Notes: a model not told the origin generated them from the sequence alone. Numbered from the stretch's first letter, positions 1 through 7,867 are shown. The stretch is DNA of 20,734 bases from JAFMIT01 sp049421205 (GCA_049421205.1 JBMSMQ010000021.1:1-20734); one strand, 5' to 3'. Numbers and translations: made by a program.

Positions 1-688
1 CATCTTGCATCAGAATAGAAAGATCTCGCGCAATCGCAAGTTCATGATGAGCTGACTCGTACTCCTCGAGTTCAATCAAACTCGCAGCAATATCGTCTTT
101 GAGGCTTGCCGCTTCACGACTTGAGTGCAAATCAGTTGCTATCTTATAGGCCTGAGAATAGAAATCTATCGCTTGTTGATGTTCTCCTTGCTGCGCTTTC
201 ACAACACCAAGTTCGCGTAATGCATATTGCATGATCTGCTGTTCGCCAATTGCGCTAGCCAGGCTGAAGGCTTGTTCAAAATACGATACTGCAAGTTCGG
301 TTTCATCTTGAATGTTTGCGATTTCCCCAAGAGCGAGCAAAGCGTGACTCTGTTCTGCTTCGTCACCATTCTCAGCAAAGATTTTTGATGCCTCTGTGAA
401 CCGTTCTTTTGCTTCGTCATAGTCTTCCGAACGAAGTAATGCGCGACCTGAACTCATACGACAAGATCCAGCCTCGGAATCGTTTCCTTGGCTTTTCCAG
501 ACATCTGCGGCCTGATCAGCTAAAACAGATGCTTGTCCATAATCCTCACGCTGATATGCAAAGTTACCAAGTGTGAAAAGAGTTCCCGCTTTGATTGAAC
601 CTGTAACAAGTGGCAGCGCTGCCCAACAAACCTCCTCCGTTGCCTCGCGTGGGTCAAAGGTTGAAGGGTCGAAGTTTTCTGGTATCAC
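1..688 (-). CDS. TPR-repeat protein, 3' end outside the window
   Basis: I translated this frame directly: it is open from a GTG at 688 to the window edge (229 codons, no stop). The product is helical and repeats the tetratricopeptide pattern several times, for example GNFAYQREDYGQASVLADQA, then an LGEIANIQDETELAVSYFEQ unit and an LGVVKAQQGEHQQAIDFYSQ unit, each with the small-residue and Y/F spacing of TPR helices A and B. No signal peptide or membrane segment is visible, so it is probably cytosolic. TPR proteins usually act as protein-interaction scaffolds; no catalytic domain is visible and the partner cannot be told. The GTG start is chosen because a perfect AAGGAG lies six bases upstream and no better ATG exists. 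It is transcribed divergently from the nuclease-like gene at 756. The role is unknown; assignment as a TPR protein is firm. Confidence 0.85.
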   Translation of the reverse strand, partial: MIPENFDPSTFDPREATEEVCWAALPLVTGSIKAGTLFTLGNFAYQREDYGQASVLADQAADVWKSQGNDSEAGSCRMSSGRALLRSEDYDEAKERFTEASKIFAENGDEAEQSHALLALGEIANIQDETELAVSYFEQAFSLASAIGEQQIMQYALRELGVVKAQQGEHQQAIDFYSQAYKIATDLHSSREAASLKDDIAASLIELEEYESAHHELAIARDLSILMQD

Positions 689-694
689 TTTATG

Positions 695-700
695 CTCCTT
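695..700 (-). promoter_or_regulatory. Ribosome binding site deciding the GTG start of the TPR gene
   Basis: On the minus strand the bases read AAGGAG, six bases before the GTG at 688. This is the best ribosome-binding match in the region and is the reason for accepting a GTG start. Confidence 0.75.
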
Positions 701-709
701 AGGGTCTTA

Positions 710-715
710 ATCTTA
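710..715 (-). promoter_or_regulatory. Putative -10 box of the TPR gene
   Basis: The minus strand reads TAAGAT, which fits the TANNNT -10 pattern and would place the transcript start near 703. That leaves a short leader holding the AAGGAG site. No convincing -35 hexamer is visible at 16-18 bases, so this is tentative. Confidence 0.4.
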
Positions 716-743
716 AGCACATTGCTGACATACGCTCTTCAAC

Positions 744-749
744 TAGAGT
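744..749 (+). promoter_or_regulatory. -10 box for a leaderless transcript of the nuclease-like gene
   Basis: TAGAGT fits TANNNT and is followed by six bases and then the ATG at 756, so transcription would begin at the A of the start codon. TTGCTG at 722-727 is a possible -35 element with a 16-base spacer. There is no ribosome binding site before this ATG, which agrees with a leaderless mRNA. The intergenic space (689-755) is shared with the divergent TPR promoter. Confidence 0.55.
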
Positions 750-755
750 CGGACA

Positions 756-1433
756 ATGACTCGTTATGCAATCCGCCCAAGTGACCTCACCTATAACCTC
801 TCCGCGTGCCCAAGATGCCTGTGGCTGAACTACCAACACGATGTGAAAATCCCAATGACAATGCCACTTGTGAGCCAGCTCGCGGATATCCAAGAGTCGT
901 TTTATGAGGTGAGGCCTGCTGAGGCAATCGACTCAGTCTTTGAAGGTGCCACGGTGCTCTCTCGAAATGAGTGGGTTACTTCAGGGTCAATTTCACATAA
1001 TGGTTCTCCAACAAAGTTCTACATCAATGGAAAATATGACCTGCTCATCAAGTTGAAGGATTCAACCTATGCAGTAGTCGACTGCAAATTCACAGGAAGT
1101 TCTCGCGACAATGTGGATTTCTACCTACCCCAACTTGAAGCCTACGCATATTCACTTGAACATCCCCAAACTGGAGAATCACTCAGTGTTTCAATGGTAG
1201 GAATCCTGACCTGGACTACGAACACTGCAGTTGAATCAGGCGGTAGCCCTTCGCTTCCAATCATTGTGAAGTGGTTTGAAATCAAGCGAGATCCAGCGCT
1301 CTTTGAAAAAACACTCAATAAGTTTCTTGATATTGTCACCTCCCCGACTTCCCCAAAACGAAGTGACTACTGTGCAAACTGTAACTACATAGATGTACGA
1401 CATAGAGCTGAGAATCCAGACTTTTATGGCTAA
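756..1433 (+). CDS. PD-(D/E)XK nuclease-like protein (RecB/Cas4-like fold)
   Basis: The 225-residue product carries the core of the PD-(D/E)XK nuclease superfamily: D95 in NGKYDLL, then the D109-x-K111 pair in VVDCKF, then a Q126...Y130 motif (PQLEAYAY) typical of RecB/Cas4-type members. A Cys pair near the N-terminus (C18, C21) and another near the C-terminus (C206, C209) bracket the domain, the pattern seen when a metal or Fe-S cluster ties the ends of such a nuclease together. Cas4 itself uses one N-terminal and three C-terminal cysteines, so this 2+2 arrangement is not classical Cas4. The likely role is DNA cleavage or DNA end processing; the substrate is unknown and no cas genes are nearby. 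The stop overlaps the start of the CPBP protease gene by eight bases. The fold call is good; the function is inference. Confidence 0.7.
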   Translation: MTRYAIRPSDLTYNLSACPRCLWLNYQHDVKIPMTMPLVSQLADIQESFYEVRPAEAIDSVFEGATVLSRNEWVTSGSISHNGSPTKFYINGKYDLLIKLKDSTYAVVDCKFTGSSRDNVDFYLPQLEAYAYSLEHPQTGESLSVSMVGILTWTTNTAVESGGSPSLPIIVKWFEIKRDPALFEKTLNKFLDIVTSPTSPKRSDYCANCNYIDVRHRAENPDFYG

Positions 1434-2283
1434 CTATCTCTTTCCTGAGCGTGGTGAAAAAGAAACGCTAGATCGCGTCTTTTTAGGATTACTTGCGATT
1501 GTTGGAATGTGGATTGGTGTTGGTGGAATTGCAACAGTGCTCTTCTCAACTCTTTTTGGTGACATTAAGGCAGCCTGGTCAGAATATCTCATAGGACTCA
1601 TCGCATTTGTTCCTTTTCTTCTTGGTATCTATGCCTACACATCTATTATCAAACGCCCGTTTCGATCTCTGATAACACCAAAGAAAAACATCGACGTATC
1701 TCATATCGTGCTTGGCGGCGTGACGTGGCTCTTTATCATCAGCAGTTTTGCACTTATTGGAAAAGTCATTGAACCAAATTCATTTACGTACACCTTTGAC
1801 CCGAAAGTATTTCTCCCTGCGATTGTGGTGCTCTTGCTGCTACTCCCCATCCAAACTACAGTCGAAGAGCTCTTTTTCCGCGGCTTTCTCTCGCAAACGA
1901 TTAGTACACTCGTCAGGAACCCTGTTGTAATCAATGTCGTGACATCATTGGTGTTTGCAAGTTTGCATCTTGCAAATCCCGAGGTAAAAGATGATTACAT
2001 CTCAGCATTACTTGTGTATGGAAGTATTGGATTTGCTTGGGGATTTGCTGCGTATCTCTTTGGTGGATTAGAAATTTCAATTGGCGCACACTTTGCAAAT
2101 AATGCTTTTGGGCTATTGATTGTTGGATATGAAAATTCTGCACTTCCAAGTAGTGCTTTGTTTACTGCACCTGCGGCAGAACTCTCGAGTTCAATAGTGG
2201 GATCAGTGCTCATGATGAGCATCTGGCTTTTGCTTGTGCTTGGATTACGTCGTTTGCTTCGAATCAATAACTCCATCGATTGA
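1426..2283 (+). CDS. CPBP-family intramembrane metalloprotease
   Basis: This is a hydrophobic protein of about 285 residues with roughly eight membrane helices and the three motifs of the CPBP (CAAX protease / bacteriocin-processing, Abi) family: EExxxR (E147, E148, R152, in TVEELFFRG), FxxxH (F177, H181, in VFASLH) and HxxxN (H222, N226, in GAHFANNAFG). The glutamates and histidines form the active site within the membrane. Substrates of bacterial members are mostly unknown. I start it at the ATG at 1426, which overlaps the upstream stop as ATGGCTAA, rather than at an in-frame ATG at 1393 that would overlap the nuclease-like gene by 41 bases and has no ribosome binding site. The 3' end runs 39 bases into the convergent DUF3180 gene. 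Confidence 0.85.
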   Translation: MANYLFPERGEKETLDRVFLGLLAIVGMWIGVGGIATVLFSTLFGDIKAAWSEYLIGLIAFVPFLLGIYAYTSIIKRPFRSLITPKKNIDVSHIVLGGVTWLFIISSFALIGKVIEPNSFTYTFDPKVFLPAIVVLLLLLPIQTTVEELFFRGFLSQTISTLVRNPVVINVVTSLVFASLHLANPEVKDDYISALLVYGSIGFAWGFAAYLFGGLEISIGAHFANNAFGLLIVGYENSALPSSALFTAPAAELSSSIVGSVLMMSIWLLLVLGLRRLLRINNSID

Positions 2284-2748
2284 TGGTGGTGAACAGAGTC
2301 TCTCAAGTAGGAGGCCCGCCACCAAAATCAATAAAGCCAGTATTCCGCTGATGAGCGAAAGCTGGGCAATAGTTCTGATGTAATCGACCTGAATCTTCAG
2401 CACTGCCCAAAAACCAATTCCTGCATATATACCAATTAAGAGAGCTGCCGTTCTTGAAATTGCAAGTGCAAGAACTGCTACACGAGCAGCAATTATCTGT
2501 GGAAGTGGGTTTTTGGCTCGAAGTACCGTCACCTCGTCTTTTGACTTCAGCACTCTAGGAAACCGTGATCGCAATGACAGATAGAGCGTCCACGAAAAGA
2601 TGAAACCTATTGCCAATCCCCACGTTCCACCTGGTCGAATTGGTATAACAAAATCATAGTACTCATAGAGCAAAAAGGATGTGAGTAGCGCAAGGAGCAT
2701 CGCACCTAATATGAGTGTGAGGATGAGTGCCACCGAGGTTCGCTTCAT
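2245..2748 (-). CDS. DUF3180 membrane protein, end of the folate operon
   Basis: The 167-residue protein has four predicted membrane helices (about residues 6-27, 41-58, 86-118 and 126-148) and the family-typical stretch ARVAVLALAISRTAALL. DUF3180 proteins sit directly after folK in many Actinomycetota (Rv3605c in Mycobacterium tuberculosis); their function is unknown. Its start overlaps the folK stop as ATGA, indicating translational coupling and membership of the folate operon. Its last 39 bases lie antisense to the end of the CPBP protease gene. The short polar C-terminal tail is encoded entirely by this overlap and may vary freely between strains. Family assignment rests on size, topology, motif and position. 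Confidence 0.8.
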   Translation of the reverse strand: MKRTSVALILTLILGAMLLALLTSFLLYEYYDFVIPIRPGGTWGLAIGFIFSWTLYLSLRSRFPRVLKSKDEVTVLRAKNPLPQIIAARVAVLALAISRTAALLIGIYAGIGFWAVLKIQVDYIRTIAQLSLISGILALLILVAGLLLERLCSPPSIDGVIDSKQTT

Positions 2749-3230
2749 ATTTCATCCTGAAGTTTGGTAACACCATTCATACCAATCTCTTCTAACCACG
2801 ACTTCACAGTTTTGCCGTGAATTCGAAATTGCCCTGAAATTTCGGCGATTCCAACGAGTACAAAAGCGCGCTTTGTAGCTTCAGGATGTGGCAAAGTCAA
2901 TCTTGAATGGCGAAAATCTTCTCCGTTGATATCGATGATATCGATATCAAGTGTCCTTGGCCCCCAGTGAATCGTGCGCGCTCTACCATAGCGATTTTCT
3001 AGACCTTGTAAATAGTCAAGAAGTTCTAAGGGTTCATAATGTGTTTTTGCAAGTATGGCTAAATTGAAGAAATTTGGTTGTGAAACCTCACCAATAGGTA
3101 CAGTCTCATACATTGACGACACTTGAATATCAACCAATATTTCTTCAACAAACAGATCTGTTACCACGTTCCGAAGAGTCTCTTTAGGATCTCCTAAATT
3201 TGCCCCGAGACTGAGGCATACCTGTTTCAT
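2745..3230 (-). CDS. folK: 2-amino-4-hydroxy-6-hydroxymethyldihydropteridine diphosphokinase (HPPK)
   Basis: HPPK transfers pyrophosphate from ATP to 6-hydroxymethyl-7,8-dihydropterin, making the substrate of FolP. The 161-residue product shows the N-terminal LSLGANLGDPKETL motif, the central GPRTLDIDIIDI motif whose two aspartates bind magnesium, and the LPHPEATKRAFVL motif near the C-terminal third, all in family order. Length is normal for a single-domain HPPK. I take the ATG at 3230, which overlaps the folB stop as ATGA, rather than an in-frame start at 3251 that would add seven residues before the conserved N-terminus. Both flanking junctions are 4-nt overlaps, so translation is probably coupled along folB-folK-DUF3180. 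Confidence 0.95.
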   Translation of the reverse strand: MKQVCLSLGANLGDPKETLRNVVTDLFVEEILVDIQVSSMYETVPIGEVSQPNFFNLAILAKTHYEPLELLDYLQGLENRYGRARTIHWGPRTLDIDIIDINGEDFRHSRLTLPHPEATKRAFVLVGIAEISGQFRIHGKTVKSWLEEIGMNGVTKLQDEI

Positions 3231-3592
3231 ATCTTGTCGCGATAAATACACACTGCGATATCTCTAAAAGGTGTAGTGACTGGTGCAAGTGGTTTGTGAA
3301 CTTTTACTCGAACAGCATCAACGATCTCATGCTCTAAACACATTGTTGCTATTCGCTCTGCAAGACTTTCGATGAGATTGAGACTAGGTCCTTGAATTTC
3401 TGCCTCAACCAAGCCTGCTAGTTCGGCATAATTCACTGTGTCTAGTACGTTATCGCTTTGGCTTGCAGTACGCAAAGAGAGATACAGCCTCACATCAACA
3501 ATGAACTCTTGACCATTTAACTTCTCTTCTTCAAAGACACCGTGAAAGCCGTGTGCTCTTATCCCCAGTACATCTATGTAGTCTTTTTTCAT
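3227..3592 (-). CDS. folB: Dihydroneopterin aldolase
   Basis: FolB cleaves 7,8-dihydroneopterin to 6-hydroxymethyl-7,8-dihydropterin and glycolaldehyde, feeding FolK. The 121-residue protein matches the usual length. It has GFHGVFEEEK with the substrate-binding glutamate E22, the DTVNYAEL motif with Y55, LIESLAERIA, and VKVHKP with K100, the expected catalytic lysine. The cytosolic enzyme normally forms an octamer. The start overlaps the folP stop as ATGA and the stop overlaps folK the same way, placing it mid-operon with no promoter of its own in view. Confidence 0.95.
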   Translation of the reverse strand: MKKDYIDVLGIRAHGFHGVFEEEKLNGQEFIVDVRLYLSLRTASQSDNVLDTVNYAELAGLVEAEIQGPSLNLIESLAERIATMCLEHEIVDAVRVKVHKPLAPVTTPFRDIAVCIYRDKI

Positions 3593-4383
3593 AATGCAAC
3601 TTCGTCGATTCGTGTGAGTGTACGAAGAGCTTGGTCTGTCATAGCGACATTATGCACTCTCACACCCCAGACATTCCAGGTATACGCATACCCTGAAATG
3701 GTAGCTGTCACAAAATCACGGTGTGCTTCATCATCTACAAGAATCACATCTTGTAAGAAGCGTTTGCGGCTTGCGCCCAGCAAGATCCGTGGATGTAATT
3801 CTTGTAAGAGGTCAATATTTGCAAGGATTTCCCAGTTATGCTGCGATTCTTTAGCAAACCCAAACCCTGGGTCGAGAATGATTCGCTCGCGTTGAATACC
3901 AACCTGATCTGCCGCATCAAGTCGCGATTGAAGTTCTGTCATCAAGTCTTGTAGAACATTGTCATAGTGGGCGAGCGAATCCATTACATCAGACCTCCCT
4001 CGCCAGTGCATCAAAATCACTTCTACATCTGATGAGGCGAGTAATGAAAGCATGTCACTATCCCCAAGTCCACCTGTCACATCGTTGATGTAGTGAACTC
4101 CAAGTTCAAGTCCTACCTCGGCAACTTTCGCCTTTGATGTATCAAGTGATACTCGAAATCCTTCATTAATGAGTATTTTAACAATTGGTGCGATTCGATT
4201 GATTTCTTCTTCAGAGGAAATCATCGCTGCCCCTGGGCGTGTGGACTCCCCACCGACATCAATCACACTTGCTCCCGCTTTTCTCATTGCGCGTGCATGA
4301 GCAATTGCAGTATCGATATCAACAAAACGTCCGCCATCGCTAAAAGAATCCGGCGTGACGTTGAGAATGCCAAATATTTCCAT
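3589..4383 (-). CDS. folP: Dihydropteroate synthase
   Basis: DHPS condenses p-aminobenzoate with the pyrophosphorylated pterin made by FolK and is the target of sulfonamides. All loops of the TIM barrel are present in 264 residues: NVTPDSFSDGG (from N8), GGESTRPG (44-51), SLDTSK around D81, IND at 99-101, LDPGFGF (170-176), GASRKRF (213-219) and the closing RVH (242-244) that contacts the pyrophosphate. The N-terminus is short, beginning only a few residues before the first motif. The start codon overlaps the ftsH stop as TAATG, so folP probably depends on ribosomes finishing ftsH. In most actinobacteria folE lies between ftsH and folP; here nothing separates them. Confidence 0.96.
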   Translation of the reverse strand: MEIFGILNVTPDSFSDGGRFVDIDTAIAHARAMRKAGASVIDVGGESTRPGAAMISSEEEINRIAPIVKILINEGFRVSLDTSKAKVAEVGLELGVHYINDVTGGLGDSDMLSLLASSDVEVILMHWRGRSDVMDSLAHYDNVLQDLMTELQSRLDAADQVGIQRERIILDPGFGFAKESQHNWEILANIDLLQELHPRILLGASRKRFLQDVILVDDEAHRDFVTATISGYAYTWNVWGVRVHNVAMTDQALRTLTRIDEVAL

Positions 4384-6305
4384 TACGGCGAATGAGTGCC
4401 GTTAGTTGAAGGAGGAAATTGCACAGGTGGAATCTGACTTGGTTTACGTTGATCCGATCCTGTCCAAGCAGGTTGCTCTGGTCGTTGTTTTAATCCTTCG
4501 AAGAGGCGTGCAATATCGTCTTTCCCAAGAGTTTCTTTATCAAGAAGTTCTACGACTAAGGCGTCAAGAATTGATCGATTATCGACAAGTGCTTCATATG
4601 CTTCCCGATGCGCAATATCAATAAGAGTTCTTACCTCATCATCAATAATCGCCGCGATACTTTCTGAATAATCGCGTTGGTGTCCGATGTCTCTACCAAG
4701 AAATACATCGCCACCTTGTTGACCATATTTCACAGCACCAAGTTTTTCTGTCATACCATATTGCGTCACCATAGCGCGAGCGAGTGATGTTGCTTTTTCA
4801 ATATCGTTTGCTGCACCTGTTGTTGGATCGTGGAAAATCAATTCCTCAGCTGCACGACCTCCCAACATGTAGGCGAGTTGTCCCAGCATTTGTGAACGAG
4901 TCACTGAATACTTGTCTTGATCAGGTAGCACCATGGTGTAACCGAGTGCCCGACCTCGTGGAAGAATCGTGATTTTATGTACTGGGTCTCCACCTGGTAT
5001 TGCTGCAGCAACAAGCGCATGTCCACCTTCATGGTAAGCAGTAATCAGTTTCTCCTGATCACTCATCACTCGAGTACGTTTCTGCGGTCCAGCAATCACT
5101 CGGTCTATGGCCTCGTCGAGGGTTGAGTTATTGATCAGTTGTTGGTTACTTCGCGCTGTGAGTAGCGCTGCTTCGTTCAAGACATTCGCTAAATCAGCAC
5201 CAGTAAATCCTGGGGTGCGCTTCGCAACTGCGTTCAAGTCAACGTCTGCTGCGAGTGGTTTACCTTTTGAATGTACTTTCAAAATATGTTCGCGTCCGTG
5301 TAAATCAGGTGCACTCACACCAATCTGTCGATCAAAGCGTCCTGGACGCAAGAGGGCTGGATCCAAAATATCTGGACGGTTGGTGGCAGCAATCAGGATA
5401 ACTCCACCTGCAACTTCAAATCCATCCATTTCAACTAGAAGCTGATTCAATGTTTGCTCACGCTCATCATGTCCACCGCCAAGACCTGCGCCACGCTGAC
5501 GACCAACTGCATCTATTTCGTCAACAAAGATAATGGCTGGAGCATTCTGTTTTGCTTGTTCAAACAAGTCTCGAACACGGCTGGCACCAACACCAACAAA
5601 CATTTCCACGAAGTCTGAGCCAGAGATTGAAAAGAACGGCACTCCGGCTTCACCGGCAACTGCACGTGCAAGAAGTGTCTTACCAGTTCCTGGAGGTCCA
5701 TAGAGCAGTACCCCTTTTGGAATCTTTGCCCCAACCGCTTGAAAGCGTTTTGGATTCTCAAGGAATTCTTTAATTTCATGTAACTCTTCAACTGCTTCGT
5801 CAGCACCTGCAACGTCAGCAAAGGTAGTTTTTGGAATGTCTTTGTTCAGTGGCTTCGCACGTGATTTTCCAAATGACATTGCACGTGAACCACCACCCAT
5901 TTGGCCCATGAAGAAGAAAATGAGAAATATCAATAACAAAAATGGCAGTATGTTGATAAGCAGGGTAAAGAAAAGATTATCTCGTGGAACTTCAACGTTG
6001 TAGCCACCTGGTAAGTTTCCGTTTGCTCTCGCTTCAGTGAGTGAATCGATAATCACCATACCCTGATCAAGAAGATAATCACTTTCAATCAGCGTGCCAT
6101 CATTAAGTGTTAAGACAAGTACCTGATCACGATCCCTAACAAGTGCTTCCTGAACTTTTCCAGTATCTATGGCTGATATTGCTTCCCACGTGTCCACACG
6201 GGTAGGAGCACTTGCGCTCGCCACGAGCTGCGAGCCAATCATAAAAAACAAGAAGATACCCAAGATCCATATCAATGGACCTTTGAGGAAGCGTTTCAGT
6301 GTCAT
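4383..6305 (-). CDS. ftsH: ATP-dependent zinc metalloprotease FtsH
   Basis: FtsH is a membrane-anchored AAA+ protease that extracts and degrades misfolded membrane proteins and selected soluble regulators. The 640-residue protein has two N-terminal membrane helices (about 11-32 and 111-133) around a small extracytoplasmic domain, then the AAA module with Walker A GPPGTGKT (203-210), pore loop MFVG (235-238), Walker B IIFVDEID (258-265) and the arginine-containing region ATNRPDILDPALLRPGRFDR (307-326). The zinc motif HEGGH is at 425-429, with a third ligand at D501 in GAANDIEKAT. A Pro/Gln-rich tail fills about the last 30 residues. It is 37 bases downstream of hpt with a perfect inverted repeat just before its ATG. 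No clear ribosome binding site is found at normal spacing. Confidence 0.98.
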   Translation of the reverse strand: MTLKRFLKGPLIWILGIFLFFMIGSQLVASASAPTRVDTWEAISAIDTGKVQEALVRDRDQVLVLTLNDGTLIESDYLLDQGMVIIDSLTEARANGNLPGGYNVEVPRDNLFFTLLINILPFLLLIFLIFFFMGQMGGGSRAMSFGKSRAKPLNKDIPKTTFADVAGADEAVEELHEIKEFLENPKRFQAVGAKIPKGVLLYGPPGTGKTLLARAVAGEAGVPFFSISGSDFVEMFVGVGASRVRDLFEQAKQNAPAIIFVDEIDAVGRQRGAGLGGGHDEREQTLNQLLVEMDGFEVAGGVILIAATNRPDILDPALLRPGRFDRQIGVSAPDLHGREHILKVHSKGKPLAADVDLNAVAKRTPGFTGADLANVLNEAALLTARSNQQLINNSTLDEAIDRVIAGPQKRTRVMSDQEKLITAYHEGGHALVAAAIPGGDPVHKITILPRGRALGYTMVLPDQDKYSVTRSQMLGQLAYMLGGRAAEELIFHDPTTGAANDIEKATSLARAMVTQYGMTEKLGAVKYGQQGGDVFLGRDIGHQRDYSESIAAIIDDEVRTLIDIAHREAYEALVDNRSILDALVVELLDKETLGKDDIARLFEGLKQRPEQPAWTGSDQRKPSQIPPVQFPPSTNGTHSP

Positions 6306-6307
6306 AG

Positions 6308-6324
6308 GAGGTAAAGATTACCTC
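6308..6324 (-). promoter_or_regulatory. Perfect 7-bp inverted repeat directly upstream of ftsH
   Basis: The arms GAGGTAA and TTACCTC are exact reverse complements around a 3-base loop and end two bases before the ftsH ATG at 6305. In the mRNA the GAGG that could serve as ribosome binding site lies in the 5' arm and would be paired, so the hairpin could gate ftsH translation. The same bases contain TAATCT (6320-6315 on the minus strand), a possible -10 box for a nearly leaderless ftsH transcript, and the repeat could equally be an operator. The symmetry is certain; the role is not. Confidence 0.45.
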
Positions 6325-6342
6325 TTTGGTCAGACCTTTGCT

Positions 6343-6894
6343 TTACGAGTATACGGCTGGGGAGAGCACGCCAATGTCTCGCAAATTTCGGTACTTTTCC
6401 GCGTAATCAAGACCGTATCCAACGACGAATTCAGGTGGGATATCGAACCCAATGTACTTTGCGTCAACTTCCACTTTGACCGCTTCAGGCTTTCGAAGCA
6501 GCGTCAAAATTTCAACACTCGAAGCACTTCGAGAACGAAGATTCGATTGAAGCCACGAGAGCGTGAGCCCGGAATCCAGAATGTCTTCAACAATTAACAC
6601 ATGGCGATTCGTGATGTCAGCATCAAGATCTTTCAGAATACGAACAACACCTGAAGATTTTGTGCCAGATCCATACGAGGAAACCGCCATCCACTCAACT
6701 TCAACGTGACGCTTCAATGCACGAGTTAAATCGGACATCAGAATCGTAGCGCCTTTCAGCACACCGACAAGTAGCAAATCTCGATTTTCATAGTCCGATT
6801 CAATTTCACGTGCTAACTCATTTAAGCGTGAAAGGATCTCTTTTTCCGTCAACAATACTTTCGTCAGATCGTTTACAACATCGTTGCTATCCAT
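6343..6894 (-). CDS. hpt: Hypoxanthine phosphoribosyltransferase
   Basis: The enzyme salvages hypoxanthine (and often guanine) by joining it to PRPP to give IMP or GMP. The product of 183 residues has the type I PRTase signature VEDILDSGLT (102-111) with acidic E103 and D104, the flexible loop SSYGSGT (72-78), the LLVGVLKGA segment that binds pyrophosphate, and a C-terminal base-binding stretch DIPPEFVVGYGLDYAEKYRN. I choose the ATG at 6894 because GAGGAG lies five bases upstream; a GTG immediately before it (6897) would be only two bases from that site. The start overlaps the end of tilS as ATGGATAG. The order tilS-hpt-ftsH is common across bacteria. Confidence 0.95.
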   Translation of the reverse strand: MDSNDVVNDLTKVLLTEKEILSRLNELAREIESDYENRDLLLVGVLKGATILMSDLTRALKRHVEVEWMAVSSYGSGTKSSGVVRILKDLDADITNRHVLIVEDILDSGLTLSWLQSNLRSRSASSVEILTLLRKPEAVKVEVDAKYIGFDIPPEFVVGYGLDYAEKYRNLRDIGVLSPAVYS

Positions 6895-7867
6895 CACTGC
6901 TCCTCACTGCCCGAAGTGTGCCTGACACCTTTTGAATTTCGCTACCTGGTACCCGAAGTGGACCTTTCAATTGGTTTTCTGTAGCAAGCCGAAGTACTGA
7001 AAACACGTGTTCATTTCCAAATCGCTGAGATCCAATTTCCCCTAGCCAGCGGTACAAAATTCTCAACTGAATAGCAGGCAATTCTTCTTTCAGTCGCTCA
7101 CAGTTCACTTCACCAACACTCACCACAAATTTATACCTTGTATCGGTGATGACATCAAGTGTGTCGGAATCTACCGCAGCAAGGCGCGCAGTAACTGAAA
7201 GTGATTTGACCACATCTTTACCAAGCACCTCGAGTAAAAGTGGTAATAACTCTTCCCGCACTCGCACTCGCGTGAACCTGCGGTCATAGTTATGTGGATC
7301 ATCAACAGCAGAAACACCTACATCCTCGAGATACCCGCGAAGTGTTGATCTCCTCACATTCAGTAATGGTCGCCATAGATTTCCTTGAATTGCACGCATT
7401 GAAGCGATGGAATTCGTTGATGCGCCTTGCGCTAATCGCAAAAGCACAGTTTCTGCTTGATCATCAAGTGTATGCGCTAGCACAATAGCATCTGCTTGAA
7501 TCTCTAGCGCTTTCACTTGCAATGCTTGGTAGCGAGCACTACGAGCCGCTGCTTCGAGTCCATTCTCTGAGTTGAGTTCCACCTCCACCTTCGCTGAATA
7601 TGCATCTTGAATACCTAACTCCTTTAATCGCAAAACAGTTTGCTCAGTCCATTGCGCGGAGTTTTCTTGAAGTGAGTGATCGACGGTGAGCGTGCTTAGT
7701 CTGATACCTAATTCCTCACGCAAACTGAGAACAAGGTGACCAAGCGCCATGGAATCAAATCCACCCGATACCGCAATTAGAAGATGATTACCTGGAGACG
7801 AATGCGTCTCTAGAAATTTCTTTACGTCATTACGAGCCGAAAGGCTATGGTTTTGCAGGTTAGTCAT
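6887..7867 (-). CDS. tilS: tRNA(Ile)-lysidine synthetase
   Basis: TilS attaches lysine to C34 of the CAU-anticodon tRNA-Ile, so that it reads AUA instead of AUG and is charged with isoleucine. The 326-residue protein opens with the ATP-pyrophosphatase P-loop in LLIAVSGGFDSMAL (SGGxDS at 34-39), followed by the TVDHSL and LAHTLDDQAETVLLRL motifs that define the N-type PP-loop of TilS. The C-terminal half is a shorter, less conserved substrate-binding domain typical of actinobacterial forms. The ATG at 7867 overlaps the upstream stop as ATGACTAA; an in-frame start at 7936 would overlap the upstream gene by 77 bases and precede any conserved sequence. It is essential in most bacteria. Confidence 0.95.
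   Translation of the reverse strand: MTNLQNHSLSARNDVKKFLETHSSPGNHLLIAVSGGFDSMALGHLVLSLREELGIRLSTLTVDHSLQENSAQWTEQTVLRLKELGIQDAYSAKVEVELNSENGLEAAARSARYQALQVKALEIQADAIVLAHTLDDQAETVLLRLAQGASTNSIASMRAIQGNLWRPLLNVRRSTLRGYLEDVGVSAVDDPHNYDRRFTRVRVREELLPLLLEVLGKDVVKSLSVTARLAAVDSDTLDVITDTRYKFVVSVGEVNCERLKEELPAIQLRILYRWLGEIGSQRFGNEHVFSVLRLATENQLKGPLRVPGSEIQKVSGTLRAVRSSDG

Noticed and set aside
1995..2306. Minus-strand open frame of 103 codons opposite the CPBP gene
   Set aside because: It is the shadow of a well-supported membrane protease; its composition is unlike a real protein and it lacks a ribosome site.
2926..2950. Short palindromic run of GATATCGAT repeats
   Set aside because: It encodes the alternating Asp-Ile stretch of the HPPK motif in folK, which explains the symmetry.
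3542..3895. Plus-strand open frame of 117 codons
   Set aside because: It is antisense to folB and folP, both firmly identified, and its translation has no recognisable features.
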